This document shows positions 1 to 8,050 of a DNA stretch of 11,847 bases, in pieces. The DNA comes from an uncultured Collinsella sp. GTDB taxonomy: Bacteria > Actinomycetota > Coriobacteriia > Coriobacteriales > Coriobacteriaceae. Where the stretch lies: the NCBI GenBank assembly GCA_934654765.1, contig CAKUGX010000051.1, positions 1 through 11,847 of the forward strand, given 5' to 3'. A program made the position numbers and the translations under genes. A model generated the notes under the pieces. That model saw only the letters and a program-made list of their open reading frames with translations, ran no database searches and was not told the origin of the DNA. Numbering within the stretch: position 1 is the first letter of the stretch; each line of letters begins with the position of its first letter.

Positions 1-111
1 GCCGACCTTGGGCGCCGTGTCGCCGCCCTTGAGGTCTGCGGAGTCGAGTCGCATCATGCAAACGTCTGCGTGGCCCTCGTTTCCAGAATAATTCAAAGGG
101 GTTGGATGCAT
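1..111 (-). CDS. Partial minus-strand gene, N-terminal part only, function unknown
   Basis: On the minus strand a frame is open to the window edge. It has three possible ATG starts, at 111, 57 and 54, giving a start such as MMRLDSADLKGGDTAPKVG. From about position 70 to 1 nearly all codons end in G or C, as in the clear genes of this window, and this is the main reason to read it as coding. None of the three starts has a well-placed Shine-Dalgarno site: a GAGGG lies 16 bases before the ATG at 57. The GDTAP string faintly recalls the start of peroxiredoxin-type proteins, but 18 to 37 residues cannot establish a family. It would be divergent from gltB. The frame stays open further upstream, so the start is undecided. 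Confidence 0.3.
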   Translation of the reverse strand, partial: MHPTPLNYSGNEGHADVCMMRLDSADLKGGDTAPKVG

Positions 112-133
112 ATGTGCCGGCTGTCCCTGCACT

Positions 134-200
134 AAAACGTGTACGTCAGCCTCCAAAGATGTCAAATTTCGACATGTTTGGAGGCTGACGTACACGTTTT
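134..200. repeat. Long near-perfect hairpin upstream of gltB
   Basis: The arms 134-157 and 177-200 are perfectly complementary over 24 bp. After a single G-G mismatch (158/176), a further 5 bp pair (159-163 with 171-175) around a 7-base loop. The left arm begins AAAACGTGTACGTCAG and the right arm ends in ACGTTTTT, so an RNA from either strand would carry a short U-run after the stem. It lies between the divergent gene at the left edge and gltB. It could act as a transcription barrier, or be a copy of a dispersed palindromic element; the stem is much longer than a usual intrinsic terminator. Confidence 0.8.
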
Positions 201-357
201 TGATCGCGTTGGCGCATGTAAGCCTGATCCCAATGCACCAATCATTTTGTTGCGTGCGTTACGCGATTGTTTCGAAACGGGTGGGAAACACAACGGGCTG
301 GCGATGCTCCTAGTATGCCTATTCAACTGACTGTCTAATATCTAGGGGAGGATCGCG
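201..357 (+). promoter_or_regulatory. gltB leader region with a GTTTCGAAAC palindrome
   Basis: This stretch of about 157 bases separates the hairpin from gltB and should hold the gltBD promoter. It contains a perfect 10-base palindrome, GTTTCGAAAC, at 269-278, which could be an operator, although palindromes this short also arise by chance. Weak -10-like hexamers are TAGTAT (311-316) and TAATAT (336-341), neither with a convincing -35 partner. The gltB ribosome binding site GGGGAGGA is at 345-352. No riboswitch fold was recognised. Confidence 0.3.
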
Positions 358-3300
358 ATGCAGGCAGATTCCGCTCAGCAGCAGGGCCTTTATCGCCCCG
401 AATTCGACCACGATGCATGTGGCATCGGCGCGCTTGCCGATATCAACGGTGAGCGCCATCACCAGATTCTGGACGACGCGCTGTCCATTCTGGTCAACTT
501 GGAGCACCGCGGCGGCACGGGACTCGAGAAGAACACCGGCGACGGCGCCGGCATCCTGTTCCAGGTTCCGCATCACTTTTTCCGCAAAGAGGCTCAAAAG
601 TGCGGCCAGATTCTGCCGGCAGAGGGCGACTATGGCGTGGCCATGCTGTTCTTCCCGCAGGACGACAAGGGCGTAGAGGATGCCCGCCGCGTGTTTGAGG
701 AGGGCTGCGCCGAGGCTGGCGTGCCGCTGCTCTTTTGGCGCGAGGTGCCGGTCGACCCGCACGACCTGGGCGAGACGGCCCGCGCCTGCATGCCTACTAT
801 CCTGCAGGCCTTCCTGGGCCGTCCGGACGACACGCCCGCCGGCGATGCCTTTGAGCGCCGCCTGTACGTGTGCCGCCGCACCATCGAGAAGAAGGCCGAC
901 GCCGAGTTTGCCCTGCGCGACAAGATCTTCTACGTGTGCTCCATGAGCTCGCGCACCATCGTGTACAAGGGCATGCTCGTCGCCACGCAGATGCGCCGCT
1001 TCTTCATCGACCTCAACGACGCCGCCGTCAAGACGGCCGTGGCGCTCGTCCACTCGCGCTACTCCACCAACACCACGCCCAGCTGGGAGCGTGCGCACCC
1101 CAACCGCTTTATCATCCACAACGGCGAGATCAACACCCTCAAGGGCAACGTCAACTGGATTCGCGCCCGCGAACCCAACCTGTACAGCCCCGTGCTGCAG
1201 CACGATCTTGAGCGCGTGATGCCCATCATCAACCGCGAGGGCTCCGACTCCGCGATTCTGGACAACGTGCTCGAGTTTTTGGTCATGAACGGTCGTCCGC
1301 TCACGCGTGCCGCATCTATGCTGCTGCCCGAGCCGTGGGACCACAACGAAAGCCTGAGCGAGGAGCGCCGCGCCTACGACGCCTACCAGTCCATGCTCAT
1401 GGAGCCGTGGGACGGACCTGCCGCTATCGCCTTTACCGACGGCCGTACCCTGGGTGCCGCCCTCGACCGTAACGGCCTGCGCCCGGCCCGCTACTACGTG
1501 ACGCGCGACGGCCGCTTTATGCTGGCGAGCGAGGTGGGCACCATCGAGGTGCGTCCCGAGAACATCCTGACGAGCGGCTGCCTGGGACCGGGCCAGATGC
1601 TCGAGGTCGACTTTGCCCGCGGCCGCGTGATCTACAACGACGAGCTGCGCGCCCGCTACGCCAAGGAAAAGCCCTACCGCGACTGGATTGCCGAGGAGAC
1701 GCTGACGGTCGACGCGCTCGACAAGCCCGCAGCGGCAACGCCAGCCGAGGACGCCGAGGTGCCCGCTGCCGTGCGCATGGCCAAGCTCGGCTATCACTGG
1801 GACGACGTCGACGAGGTCGTGCGCCCCATGGCCCAGCAGGGCAAGGCCCCGCTCGCCTCGATGGGCATCGATGCTCCGCTGGCCTGCCTGTCCAAGAAGA
1901 CGCGCTCGTTCTACGACTACTTCTATCAGCTGTTCGCCCAGGTCACGAACCCGCCGATCGACGCCCTGCGCGAGCATATGGTCACCTCGACCACGCTCTA
2001 CCTGGGCAACCACGGCAACCTACTCGAGGACTCCCGCGCCGCTTGCCAGCTGGTGCGTCTGGAGCGCCCGTTGCTCAACGAGGAAGAGTTCGACCGCATC
2101 TGCGCCATCGACCGCGTTGGCTTTAAGACCCGCCGCTTCCGTGCCGTGTACCGTCGCGACGCGGGCGATGGCGCGCTGCAGGCCGCACTCAAACAGCTTG
2201 CCGAGGACGTTGAGGCCGCGGTTCGCGATGGCGTGAACATCGTGGTGCTGAGCGACCGCGCTGCCGCGGGCGAGGTGCCCGTGCCGTCGCTGCTTGCCGT
2301 GGGCTGCGTCCACAACCACCTGATCCGCGCCGGCGTGCGCACCTTTGCCGACATCGTTGTGGAGTGCGGTGACGCCGTGTCCCCGCACGACTTCGCGGCG
2401 CTGGTGGGCTACTCTGCGAGCGGCATCTATCCGTACAACGCGCACGTGTGCATCCGCGATCTGGCGGCACGCGGCGACTTGGACGTGACGGCCGAGCAGG
2501 GCATCGCCAACTTCAACAAGGCTGCGACCGCCGGCATCGTCTCCATCATGTCCAAGATGGGCATCTCCACGGTGCAGAGCTACCATTCGGCGCAGATCTT
2601 CGAGGCCGTGGGCTTTACGCCGGAGTTCGTCAACGCGTACTTCGCCGGCACGGTGAGCCGTGTGGGCGGTATGGGTGTCGAGGACGTTGAGCGCGAGCAA
2701 AACGAGCGCTACGATGCCGCGCTCGCCATCCTTAAGAGCCCGGCTCCCGATCAACTGCCCACGCTGGGCCTGACCAAGTGGCGCCCGCTCGGCGGCGAGG
2801 ATCACCTTATCGATCCGCAGACCGTCTACCTGCTGCAGACCGCCTGCCGCGAGGACAGCTACGACACCTTTAAGGAGTACAGCGCCCGCCTGCACCGCAC
2901 CGGCCGCGCCGTGCGACTGCGCGACCTGCTGGACTTTGACGACAGCGGTCGCACTCCGGTGCCGCTCGACGAGGTCGAGCCTGCGCTCAACATCGTCCGC
3001 CGCTTTAACACCGGCGCCATGTCGTACGGCTCCATCAGCAAGGAAGCGCACGAGTGCATGGCCATCGCCATGAACCGTCTGCATGGCCGCTCCAACTCCG
3101 GCGAGGGCGGCGAGGATCAGCGTCGCGAGACCCCGCTGGCCAACGGCGACTCCAAGAACTCCGCGATCAAGCAGGTGGCAAGTGCCCGCTTTGGCGTGAC
3201 GAGCCGCTACCTGTGCAGTGCCTTCGAGATCCAGATCAAGATGGCCCAGGGCGCCAAGCCCGGCGAGGGCGGCCACCTACCCGGCAAGAAGGTCTACCCC

Positions 3301-5058
3301 TGGATTGCCGAGGTCCGTCAATCCACGCCCGGCATCGGCCTGATCTCGCCTCCGCCGCACCACGACATCTACTCCATCGAGGACCTGGCCGAGCTCATCT
3401 TCGACCTTAAGAACGCCAACCCCGGCGCGCGCGTGTCGGTCAAGCTGGTCAGCGAGGCCGGCGTCGGCACCATCGCCACCGGTGTCGCCAAGGGTGCTGC
3501 CGACAAGATCTTGATCAGTGGCCACAACGGCGGCTCGGGTGCCGCTGCTCGCGATTCCATCTGGCACGCCGGCCTGCCGCTGGAGCTCGGCCTTGCCGAG
3601 GCTCAGCAGACCCTGCTGCAAAACGGCCTGCGCTCGCGCGTGGTGCTCGAGGCCGACGGCAAGCTTATGGACGGCACCGATGTCGCCGTCGCCTGCCTGC
3701 TGGGCGCCGAGGAGTTTGGCTTTGCGACCATGCCGCTCATCTCCATGGGTTGCCTGATGCAGCGCGACTGCCAGCAGGACACCTGCCCGGCCGGCATCGC
3801 CACGCAGAACTGTCGCCTGCGTCACGGTTTCCGCGGTAAGCCCGAGCACGTCGAGCACTTTATGCTCTTTGTTGCCGAGCAGCTGCGCGAGGTCATGGCG
3901 CGTTTGGGCTTCCGCACCATCGACGAGATGGTCGGCCATCCCGAGTGCCTGCGCCAGATCGAGGTGCCGGGCAACCGCAAGGCCAACCTGCTGGATCTTT
4001 CGCCCGTCCTGGCAAGCGCGACCTGCGAGTTCGGTGCCCACATTCCAGGCGCCGACGGCCGTCACTTCCTGCTCCAGATGACTGCGGACAGCGAGCTCGA
4101 CAAGACGCTCGACTCCACGCTGTTTGTGCCCTATACGGCCGATGCGCGTGCGCACCTGCGTCCGATTCGCTTCCATGCCGACATCGCCAACGTCAACCGC
4201 TGCGTGGGTACCATCCTGGGCAACGCGGTGACCAAGGCGCATCCCGAGGGCCTGCCTTCCGGCTCCATCACCATCGATTGCGACGGTTCGGCCGGTCAGA
4301 GCTTTGGCGCCTTTTTGCCGCGTGGCGTTACGCTCAACGTATGCGGTGACGCCAACGACTACTTTGGCAAGGGCCTTTCGGGCGGCGAGGTCTCGGTGCG
4401 CCCCAACCCGCGTGCGACCTATAAGTTCGACGAGAACATCATTGTAGGCAACGTGGCGTTCTTTGGCGCCACGAGCGGCCGCGGCTTCATTAACGGCCTG
4501 GCCGGCCAGCGCTTCGCCGTGCGCAACTCCGGCGCCACCGTGGTGGTCGAGGGCTGCGGCAATCACGGCTGCGAGTACATGACGGGTGGCCTGGCACTCA
4601 TTCTGGGCGAGGTCGGTCAGAACTTCGCCGCCGGCATGACGGGCGGCGTGGCTTACGTCTTTGACCAGTACGGCACGCTTGATGCCCGCGTGAACCACGA
4701 GAGCGTTGAGCTCAAGGCCCCGACGGCCGACGAGCTGGCGCAGATCCGCGTGCTCATCCAGGAGCACGTGGACGCGACGCAGAGCCCGCGCGGCATTAAG
4801 CTGCTCTACAGCTTCGACTCGATGAGCAAGCACTTTGTGAAGGTCATCCCGACCGAGTACGAGCGCGTGTTAGCGATTGTCGCCGCCGCTGAGGGCGCAG
4901 GCAAGACGCATGCGCAGGCCGAGGAGCTGGCGTTTGACATCGTGACCGGTCGCGCCGACGCTGCCGATGTTGCTCGATTTGATGTGGCGGGTGGCGCCAC
5001 TGGCGCTGTGACCGCCGCCGCTGCCGGCTCTGTTGCTTCGACCAAGAAGGAGGCGTAA
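358..5058 (+). CDS. gltB: Glutamate synthase (GOGAT) large subunit
   Basis: GltB releases ammonia from glutamine, channels it to 2-oxoglutarate and makes glutamate with electrons from GltD, in the cytoplasm. The 1566-residue protein has the family's domain order. First comes a class II glutamine amidotransferase domain: catalytic Cys21 in DACGIG implies removal of a 20-residue propeptide, and HNGEIN lies at 254-259. A central domain follows, then the FMN synthase domain with SYGSIS near 889, SNSGEGGED near 911 and the GHNGGSGA loop near 1055. The 3Fe-4S cysteines are Cys1132, Cys1138 and Cys1143 in GCLMQRDCQQDTCPAG. The GXGXG beta-helix domain covers about 1260-1450. The length is slightly above the usual 1480-1530, partly from an Ala/Thr-rich C-terminal tail. 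GGGGAGGA 5 bases upstream supports this start. gltD begins 5 bases after the stop. No damage is seen. Confidence 0.97.
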   Translation: MQADSAQQQGLYRPEFDHDACGIGALADINGERHHQILDDALSILVNLEHRGGTGLEKNTGDGAGILFQVPHHFFRKEAQKCGQILPAEGDYGVAMLFFPQDDKGVEDARRVFEEGCAEAGVPLLFWREVPVDPHDLGETARACMPTILQAFLGRPDDTPAGDAFERRLYVCRRTIEKKADAEFALRDKIFYVCSMSSRTIVYKGMLVATQMRRFFIDLNDAAVKTAVALVHSRYSTNTTPSWERAHPNRFIIHNGEINTLKGNVNWIRAREPNLYSPVLQHDLERVMPIINREGSDSAILDNVLEFLVMNGRPLTRAASMLLPEPWDHNESLSEERRAYDAYQSMLMEPWDGPAAIAFTDGRTLGAALDRNGLRPARYYVTRDGRFMLASEVGTIEVRPENILTSGCLGPGQMLEVDFARGRVIYNDELRARYAKEKPYRDWIAEETLTVDALDKPAAATPAEDAEVPAAVRMAKLGYHWDDVDEVVRPMAQQGKAPLASMGIDAPLACLSKKTRSFYDYFYQLFAQVTNPPIDALREHMVTSTTLYLGNHGNLLEDSRAACQLVRLERPLLNEEEFDRICAIDRVGFKTRRFRAVYRRDAGDGALQAALKQLAEDVEAAVRDGVNIVVLSDRAAAGEVPVPSLLAVGCVHNHLIRAGVRTFADIVVECGDAVSPHDFAALVGYSASGIYPYNAHVCIRDLAARGDLDVTAEQGIANFNKAATAGIVSIMSKMGISTVQSYHSAQIFEAVGFTPEFVNAYFAGTVSRVGGMGVEDVEREQNERYDAALAILKSPAPDQLPTLGLTKWRPLGGEDHLIDPQTVYLLQTACREDSYDTFKEYSARLHRTGRAVRLRDLLDFDDSGRTPVPLDEVEPALNIVRRFNTGAMSYGSISKEAHECMAIAMNRLHGRSNSGEGGEDQRRETPLANGDSKNSAIKQVASARFGVTSRYLCSAFEIQIKMAQGAKPGEGGHLPGKKVYPWIAEVRQSTPGIGLISPPPHHDIYSIEDLAELIFDLKNANPGARVSVKLVSEAGVGTIATGVAKGAADKILISGHNGGSGAAARDSIWHAGLPLELGLAEAQQTLLQNGLRSRVVLEADGKLMDGTDVAVACLLGAEEFGFATMPLISMGCLMQRDCQQDTCPAGIATQNCRLRHGFRGKPEHVEHFMLFVAEQLREVMARLGFRTIDEMVGHPECLRQIEVPGNRKANLLDLSPVLASATCEFGAHIPGADGRHFLLQMTADSELDKTLDSTLFVPYTADARAHLRPIRFHADIANVNRCVGTILGNAVTKAHPEGLPSGSITIDCDGSAGQSFGAFLPRGVTLNVCGDANDYFGKGLSGGEVSVRPNPRATYKFDENIIVGNVAFFGATSGRGFINGLAGQRFAVRNSGATVVVEGCGNHGCEYMTGGLALILGEVGQNFAAGMTGGVAYVFDQYGTLDARVNHESVELKAPTADELAQIRVLIQEHVDATQSPRGIKLLYSFDSMSKHFVKVIPTEYERVLAIVAAAEGAGKTHAQAEELAFDIVTGRADAADVARFDVAGGATGAVTAAAAGSVASTKKEA

Positions 5059-5063
5059 GTGCC

Positions 5064-6545
5064 ATGGGTAAGCCCGGTGCTTTTCTTGATATCGATCGCG
5101 TGACCCACGAGCTTCGCCCCGTGGAGGAGCGCAGCCGCGATTTCGATCCGCTGTACGTGGAGCTCGACGATGACGCACGCCGCGCCCAGGCGAGCCGTTG
5201 CATGATGTGCGGCGTGGCGTTTTGCCAGATGGGCGCGAGCTTTGGCAAAGCGCGCCCGAGCGGCTGCCCGCTGCACAACCTGATTCCCGAGTGGAATGAG
5301 CTGGTGTATCGCGGCCGCTGGGACGAGGCGGCCGAGCGTCTGTCGCTTACCTCACCCATGCCCGAGTTTACGAGCCGCGTGTGCCCGGCGCTGTGCGAGG
5401 CGGCGTGCAACCTGGGCTCGGTCGACGGCCAGCCCACGACGATTCACGACAACGAGCGTGCGATCAGCGACCACGAGTGGGCCAACGGCGGTCCGCGCCG
5501 CTTTGAGCCGGCGGGGGAGGGCGCGCCCACGGTTGCCGTGGTGGGCTCCGGCCCTGCTGGCCTGGTGGCCGCGTGGGAGCTCGCTCGTCGCGGCGCCCGC
5601 GTGACGGTGTTTGAGCGCGACGACCGTCCGGGTGGCCTGCTCATGTACGGCATCCCCAACATGAAGCTCGAGAAGTCCGTGGTCGAGCGCCGCGTGGCGC
5701 TTATGCGCGAGCTAGGCATTGTGTTTGAGCTGAACGCCGACGTAAGTGATCCCAAGGTTGCCGCCAGGCTCGACGACTTTGACGCCGTCGTGGTGGCTGC
5801 CGGAGCCCGTGCCCCGCGTGGCCTTTCGGCTGCGAACATCGACGCTCCGGGCGTGGTGTACGCCGTGGACTACCTGACGGCATCGACCGTCTCGGTGCTC
5901 GACGGCGGCGAGCCCGCCATTGACGCGCGCGGCCTGGATGTCGTGGTCATTGGCGGCGGCGATACCGGCAACGACTGCGTGGGCACCGCGGTGCGCCAGG
6001 GTGCGCGTAGCGTGCGCCAGTTTGAGTTCTTGCCGGCGGCGCCCGATAAGCGCACGGCGAGTAACCCCTGGCCGCAGTGGCCCAACGTGAAGAAGACCGA
6101 CTACGGCCAGCAGGAGGCTATCGCTGCCATGGGCGGCGAGATGCGCGCCTGGGGCGTGGATACGCTCGAGGTGTTGCTGGACAAGAAGGGTGCGGCTGCG
6201 GGTCTGCGTGTGGTTGACCTGGACTGGTCGGCAGGAAAGCCGGAGCGCATCGCGGGCTCCGAGCACGAGGTGCCGGCGCAGCTGGTGCTCATCGCTTGCG
6301 GCTTTACGGGTCCCGAGCATGGCGTGTTTGATGCTGTCCGCGTGCCTGTCGCTACCGCCGGCCGTCCGCTGCCTGTGATGGCTGCCGAGGATTCGCACCT
6401 TGCGGCTCGCACGGATGGTGTCGCCGCCGATGCCACGCCGGTGTATGTGGCTGGTGACGCCCGCAACGGCAGCTCGCTCGTGGTGAACGCCATGGCCGAT
6501 GCCCTCGCCTGCGCCACAGAAGTCGCCGACGCGCTGGCACTGTAA
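5064..6545 (+). CDS. gltD: Glutamate synthase small subunit, NAD(P)H-dependent
   Basis: GltD oxidises NAD(P)H on FAD and passes electrons through 4Fe-4S clusters to GltB. The 493-residue length is typical. The N-terminal cysteine region has Cys46, Cys49, Cys54 and Cys68 (CMMCGVAFC...GCPLHN) and then Cys107, Cys111 and Cys115 (CPALCEAAC), the usual cluster ligand area. The FAD-binding motif GSGPAG is at 161-166 and is followed by FERDDRPGGLLMYGIP. The second Rossmann motif, GGGDTG at 297-302, is the nucleotide-binding site. The C-terminus has the expected VYVAGDARNGSSLVVNA segment. AAGGAGG at 5046-5052 lies inside the end of gltB, so translation is probably coupled. Related GltD-like subunits of other oxidoreductases share this fold, but the gltB neighbour settles the assignment. 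It is followed by a hairpin at 6587-6657. Confidence 0.97.
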   Translation: MGKPGAFLDIDRVTHELRPVEERSRDFDPLYVELDDDARRAQASRCMMCGVAFCQMGASFGKARPSGCPLHNLIPEWNELVYRGRWDEAAERLSLTSPMPEFTSRVCPALCEAACNLGSVDGQPTTIHDNERAISDHEWANGGPRRFEPAGEGAPTVAVVGSGPAGLVAAWELARRGARVTVFERDDRPGGLLMYGIPNMKLEKSVVERRVALMRELGIVFELNADVSDPKVAARLDDFDAVVVAAGARAPRGLSAANIDAPGVVYAVDYLTASTVSVLDGGEPAIDARGLDVVVIGGGDTGNDCVGTAVRQGARSVRQFEFLPAAPDKRTASNPWPQWPNVKKTDYGQQEAIAAMGGEMRAWGVDTLEVLLDKKGAAAGLRVVDLDWSAGKPERIAGSEHEVPAQLVLIACGFTGPEHGVFDAVRVPVATAGRPLPVMAAEDSHLAARTDGVAADATPVYVAGDARNGSSLVVNAMADALACATEVADALAL

Positions 6546-6586
6546 GGTAGTCACGGAGATATTCAACAATCGAATCGGCAAGGGCT

Positions 6587-6657
6587 GTCCCTAACTGCCG
6601 GCACAAAAGGAACGTCCCTAAGTGCCGACAGTTAGGGACGTTCCTTTTCTGTCGGCA
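6587..6657 (+). terminator. Hairpin with two alternative folds after gltD; candidate gltBD terminator
   Basis: The main stem pairs 6605-6621 (AAAAGGAACGTCCCTAA) with 6632-6648 over 17 perfect bp around a 10-base loop. It extends outward after one C-C mismatch by 8 more pairs, including one G-T (6596-6603 with 6650-6657). A competing stem pairs 6587-6603 with 6623-6639, 16 of 17 bp. The stem ends in CCTTTTCT, so it may terminate gltBD transcription. The GTCCC/GGGAC cores and direct/inverted copies are also typical of REP-type dispersed palindromes. Confidence 0.6.
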
Positions 6658-6969
6658 TTCGGGGACACTCCTTGCGGATTTGCGAGCAGTTTGCTCGTTT
6701 GTCGACGTACGGGTGTTCATTTGTCGACTTCTTGGGCTGTGGTCACCTGTTGTTTATGTGGTGGCTGCGGGCATCTGGCTCAAAAGGGCGGGTTGGCCGT
6801 CTATGTTTACCTGCGGTTTTGTTGCGGTGCGCATTTTCGGTCAAGCTTTTCGTCAAGTGTTTGGTCAGCATCTGGTTTGCAGCCGGAGGCCCATTTTGCC
6901 CGTGCTGGCAGTGGCTGCCCACCTTCCTCGTAAGCTCAAATTGAGGTCCATCAGTTTGAGGAGGATGCC
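6658..6969. other. Gene-poor spacer upstream of the 235-residue protein gene
   Basis: No convincing gene is seen in these 312 bases. All three plus-strand frames are open for roughly 90-100 codons, but their only starts are TTG or lack a ribosome binding site, and the predicted peptides are low-complexity and rich in Cys, Trp and Phe. The composition is richer in G and T than neighbouring genes. GGGGACAC at 6661-6668 repeats the GGGGACA core of the palindromes elsewhere in the window. The promoter of the next gene should lie here, but no clear -35/-10 pair was found. CTCAAA (6935-6940) can pair with TTTGAG (6955-6960), beside the next ribosome binding site. Confidence 0.5.
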
Positions 6970-7677
6970 ATGACTGACCATGTTTTTGACCGAGCGCAGC
7001 TGTCCGAAGTCGTCGGCAACGATATTGCCGATATGGCTCACTTTTGGATGCTGCGGAAGTTTCAATTCCTAGAGCCGGCTCGTGAGCAGTTCGAGATCAT
7101 TGTCGATCCGTGGCTCAGCTATTGCACCGAGCCCTCACAAAACGAAATTATGGCCTACAACATGGCGTTTACCGATTGGCTGCTCTTTGAGCGCCCCTAT
7201 CGTCATGGTGCGACGCTGCTCGAACTGTATGTGGACGAGCCGCCGGCGTCGCTTTCGGCTGCGTCGCTCAAACGGCTCGAGCAGGTGCGCGACACACAGT
7301 ATTTCTCGCGCTTTGGCATTTTGGACAAGGATTCTGCAACCGGCATGGTTGCGCTGAAGGATACGCGCACTGACCGTCGTTTTGATGTTTACGACCCGCA
7401 CATCGTGCAAAAGGGGCACTGGAACGATGGCGCGATTGCGGTGCGCCTCGCGTGCGTGGACGATGTCTGGCTGACGGCGGGGCAGCTCTATCTGTACGAC
7501 ATTGCCCGCCTGAGCGACACGGCAGTCGATGGGCCGGGCGCGGTGCATCCGGAGGACCTACAGGACGGTTTTGACACCTCGTGCATCAGTTTCTTCCTGC
7601 GTCTGGTTCGCGACATCATGGGCGCCCAGGGGCGGTACGTAAGGTCGCTCAACATCTACGAGCAGGAATGGGAGTAG
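6970..7677 (+). CDS. Conserved-looking protein of unknown function, 235 residues
   Basis: I do not recognise this protein with confidence. The start is well supported: GAGGAGGA at 6958-6965 precedes the ATG by 4 bases. The protein is acidic and rich in aromatic residues, with no signal peptide, no membrane segment and no cysteine metal motif. The N-terminal half looks helical (MAHFWMLRKFQFLEPAREQF, then MAFTDWLLFERPYRHG). A stretch around 110-150 looks beta-rich (YFSRFGILDKD, MVALKDTRTDRRFDVYDP). The pattern of a W-x-L-F motif, a short helical linker and an sRF.I...tg...l.D...r..F.V run vaguely resembles the helical part of some SEC-C-motif proteins; this is a weak inference and no SEC-C motif is present. 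It is followed at once by the inverted-repeat array. Codon bias is somewhat weaker than in gltBD. Confidence 0.85.
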   Translation: MTDHVFDRAQLSEVVGNDIADMAHFWMLRKFQFLEPAREQFEIIVDPWLSYCTEPSQNEIMAYNMAFTDWLLFERPYRHGATLLELYVDEPPASLSAASLKRLEQVRDTQYFSRFGILDKDSATGMVALKDTRTDRRFDVYDPHIVQKGHWNDGAIAVRLACVDDVWLTAGQLYLYDIARLSDTAVDGPGAVHPEDLQDGFDTSCISFFLRLVRDIMGAQGRYVRSLNIYEQEWE

Positions 7678-7700
7678 AGGTTGGGGCCGCTGCCGGTTTG

Positions 7701-7996
7701 TCTTGAGCTGTAACGTTTAGGGGCCGTTTGGGGCCGTAACTGTTACAGATCGAGATGGACTGGTGCGGGCTGTCCGAATGTCTCAATCTGTAACAACTGG
7801 AGGTAATTCTGGTCCGTAACTGTTACAGATCGAGACTGAAGGTTGGCTGCCGATGAATTATCTCAATCTGTAACACCTGGCGGCTGAAAACCGGTCTACC
7901 TGTTACAGATTGAGACAAAGGGTCGGACCGCTGCCGAAAGATCTCGATTTGTAACATCTGGAGGCTTAGATGCCGTCTTCCTGTTACAGATTGAGA
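7701..7996. repeat. Array of eight 15-base motifs alternating in orientation every 40 bases
   Basis: Forward motifs (consensus TCTCAATCTGTAACA) start at 7701 (degenerate, 4 changes), 7781, 7861 (both exact) and 7942 (2 changes). Reverse-complement motifs (consensus TGTTACAGATTGAGA) start at 7741 and 7821 (1 change each), 7901 and 7982 (both exact). Start-to-start distances are 40, 40, 40, 40, 40, 41 and 40 bases. The tandem unit is therefore about 80 bp and internally inverted. The 25-26-base spacers are partly conserved: one class carries GCTGCCGA, the other CTGGAGG followed by CCG. Any motif can pair with either neighbour as a stem of about 15 bp. The array starts just after the stop at 7677 and ends just before the AbiEi-like gene. 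Its role is unknown: operator array, structured RNA or REP/MITE-like repeat. Confidence 0.92.
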
Positions 7997-8050
7997 CGTT
8001 TACCAGCGGCGGCAATGGCAGTAATGGTTCGTTTGCCAGAATTGGTGGTG

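Noticed and set aside
1..135. Plus-strand frames open at the left edge, ending at 91 and 135
   Set aside because: Their codon use is poorer than that of the opposing minus-strand frame, and neither shows a recognisable protein end.
139..330. A 63-codon plus-strand frame upstream of gltB
   Set aside because: It begins inside the 134-200 hairpin with a non-ATG start, has no ribosome site, and the peptide mirrors the palindrome.
311..341. Promoter for gltB from TAGTAT or TAATAT
   Set aside because: Neither hexamer has an acceptable -35 partner at 16-18 bases, so no position is claimed.
319..4833. Three long minus-strand open frames opposite gltB (319-2013, 2020-3276, 3277-4833)
   Set aside because: They are shadows of strong G/C third-codon bias in gltB. 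The predicted proteins are low-complexity (Ala/Val/His/Gly-rich) with no family motif, while gltB is complete and fully motif-supported.
6622..6973. Three overlapping plus-strand open frames of about 90-100 codons
   Set aside because: All three frames are open simultaneously, starts are TTG without a ribosome site, and one begins inside the hairpin. This looks like chance in a stop-poor G/T-rich spacer.
7701..7996. CRISPR array
   Set aside because: Repeats are only 15 bases, alternate in orientation, and the spacers resemble each other. No cas gene is present.
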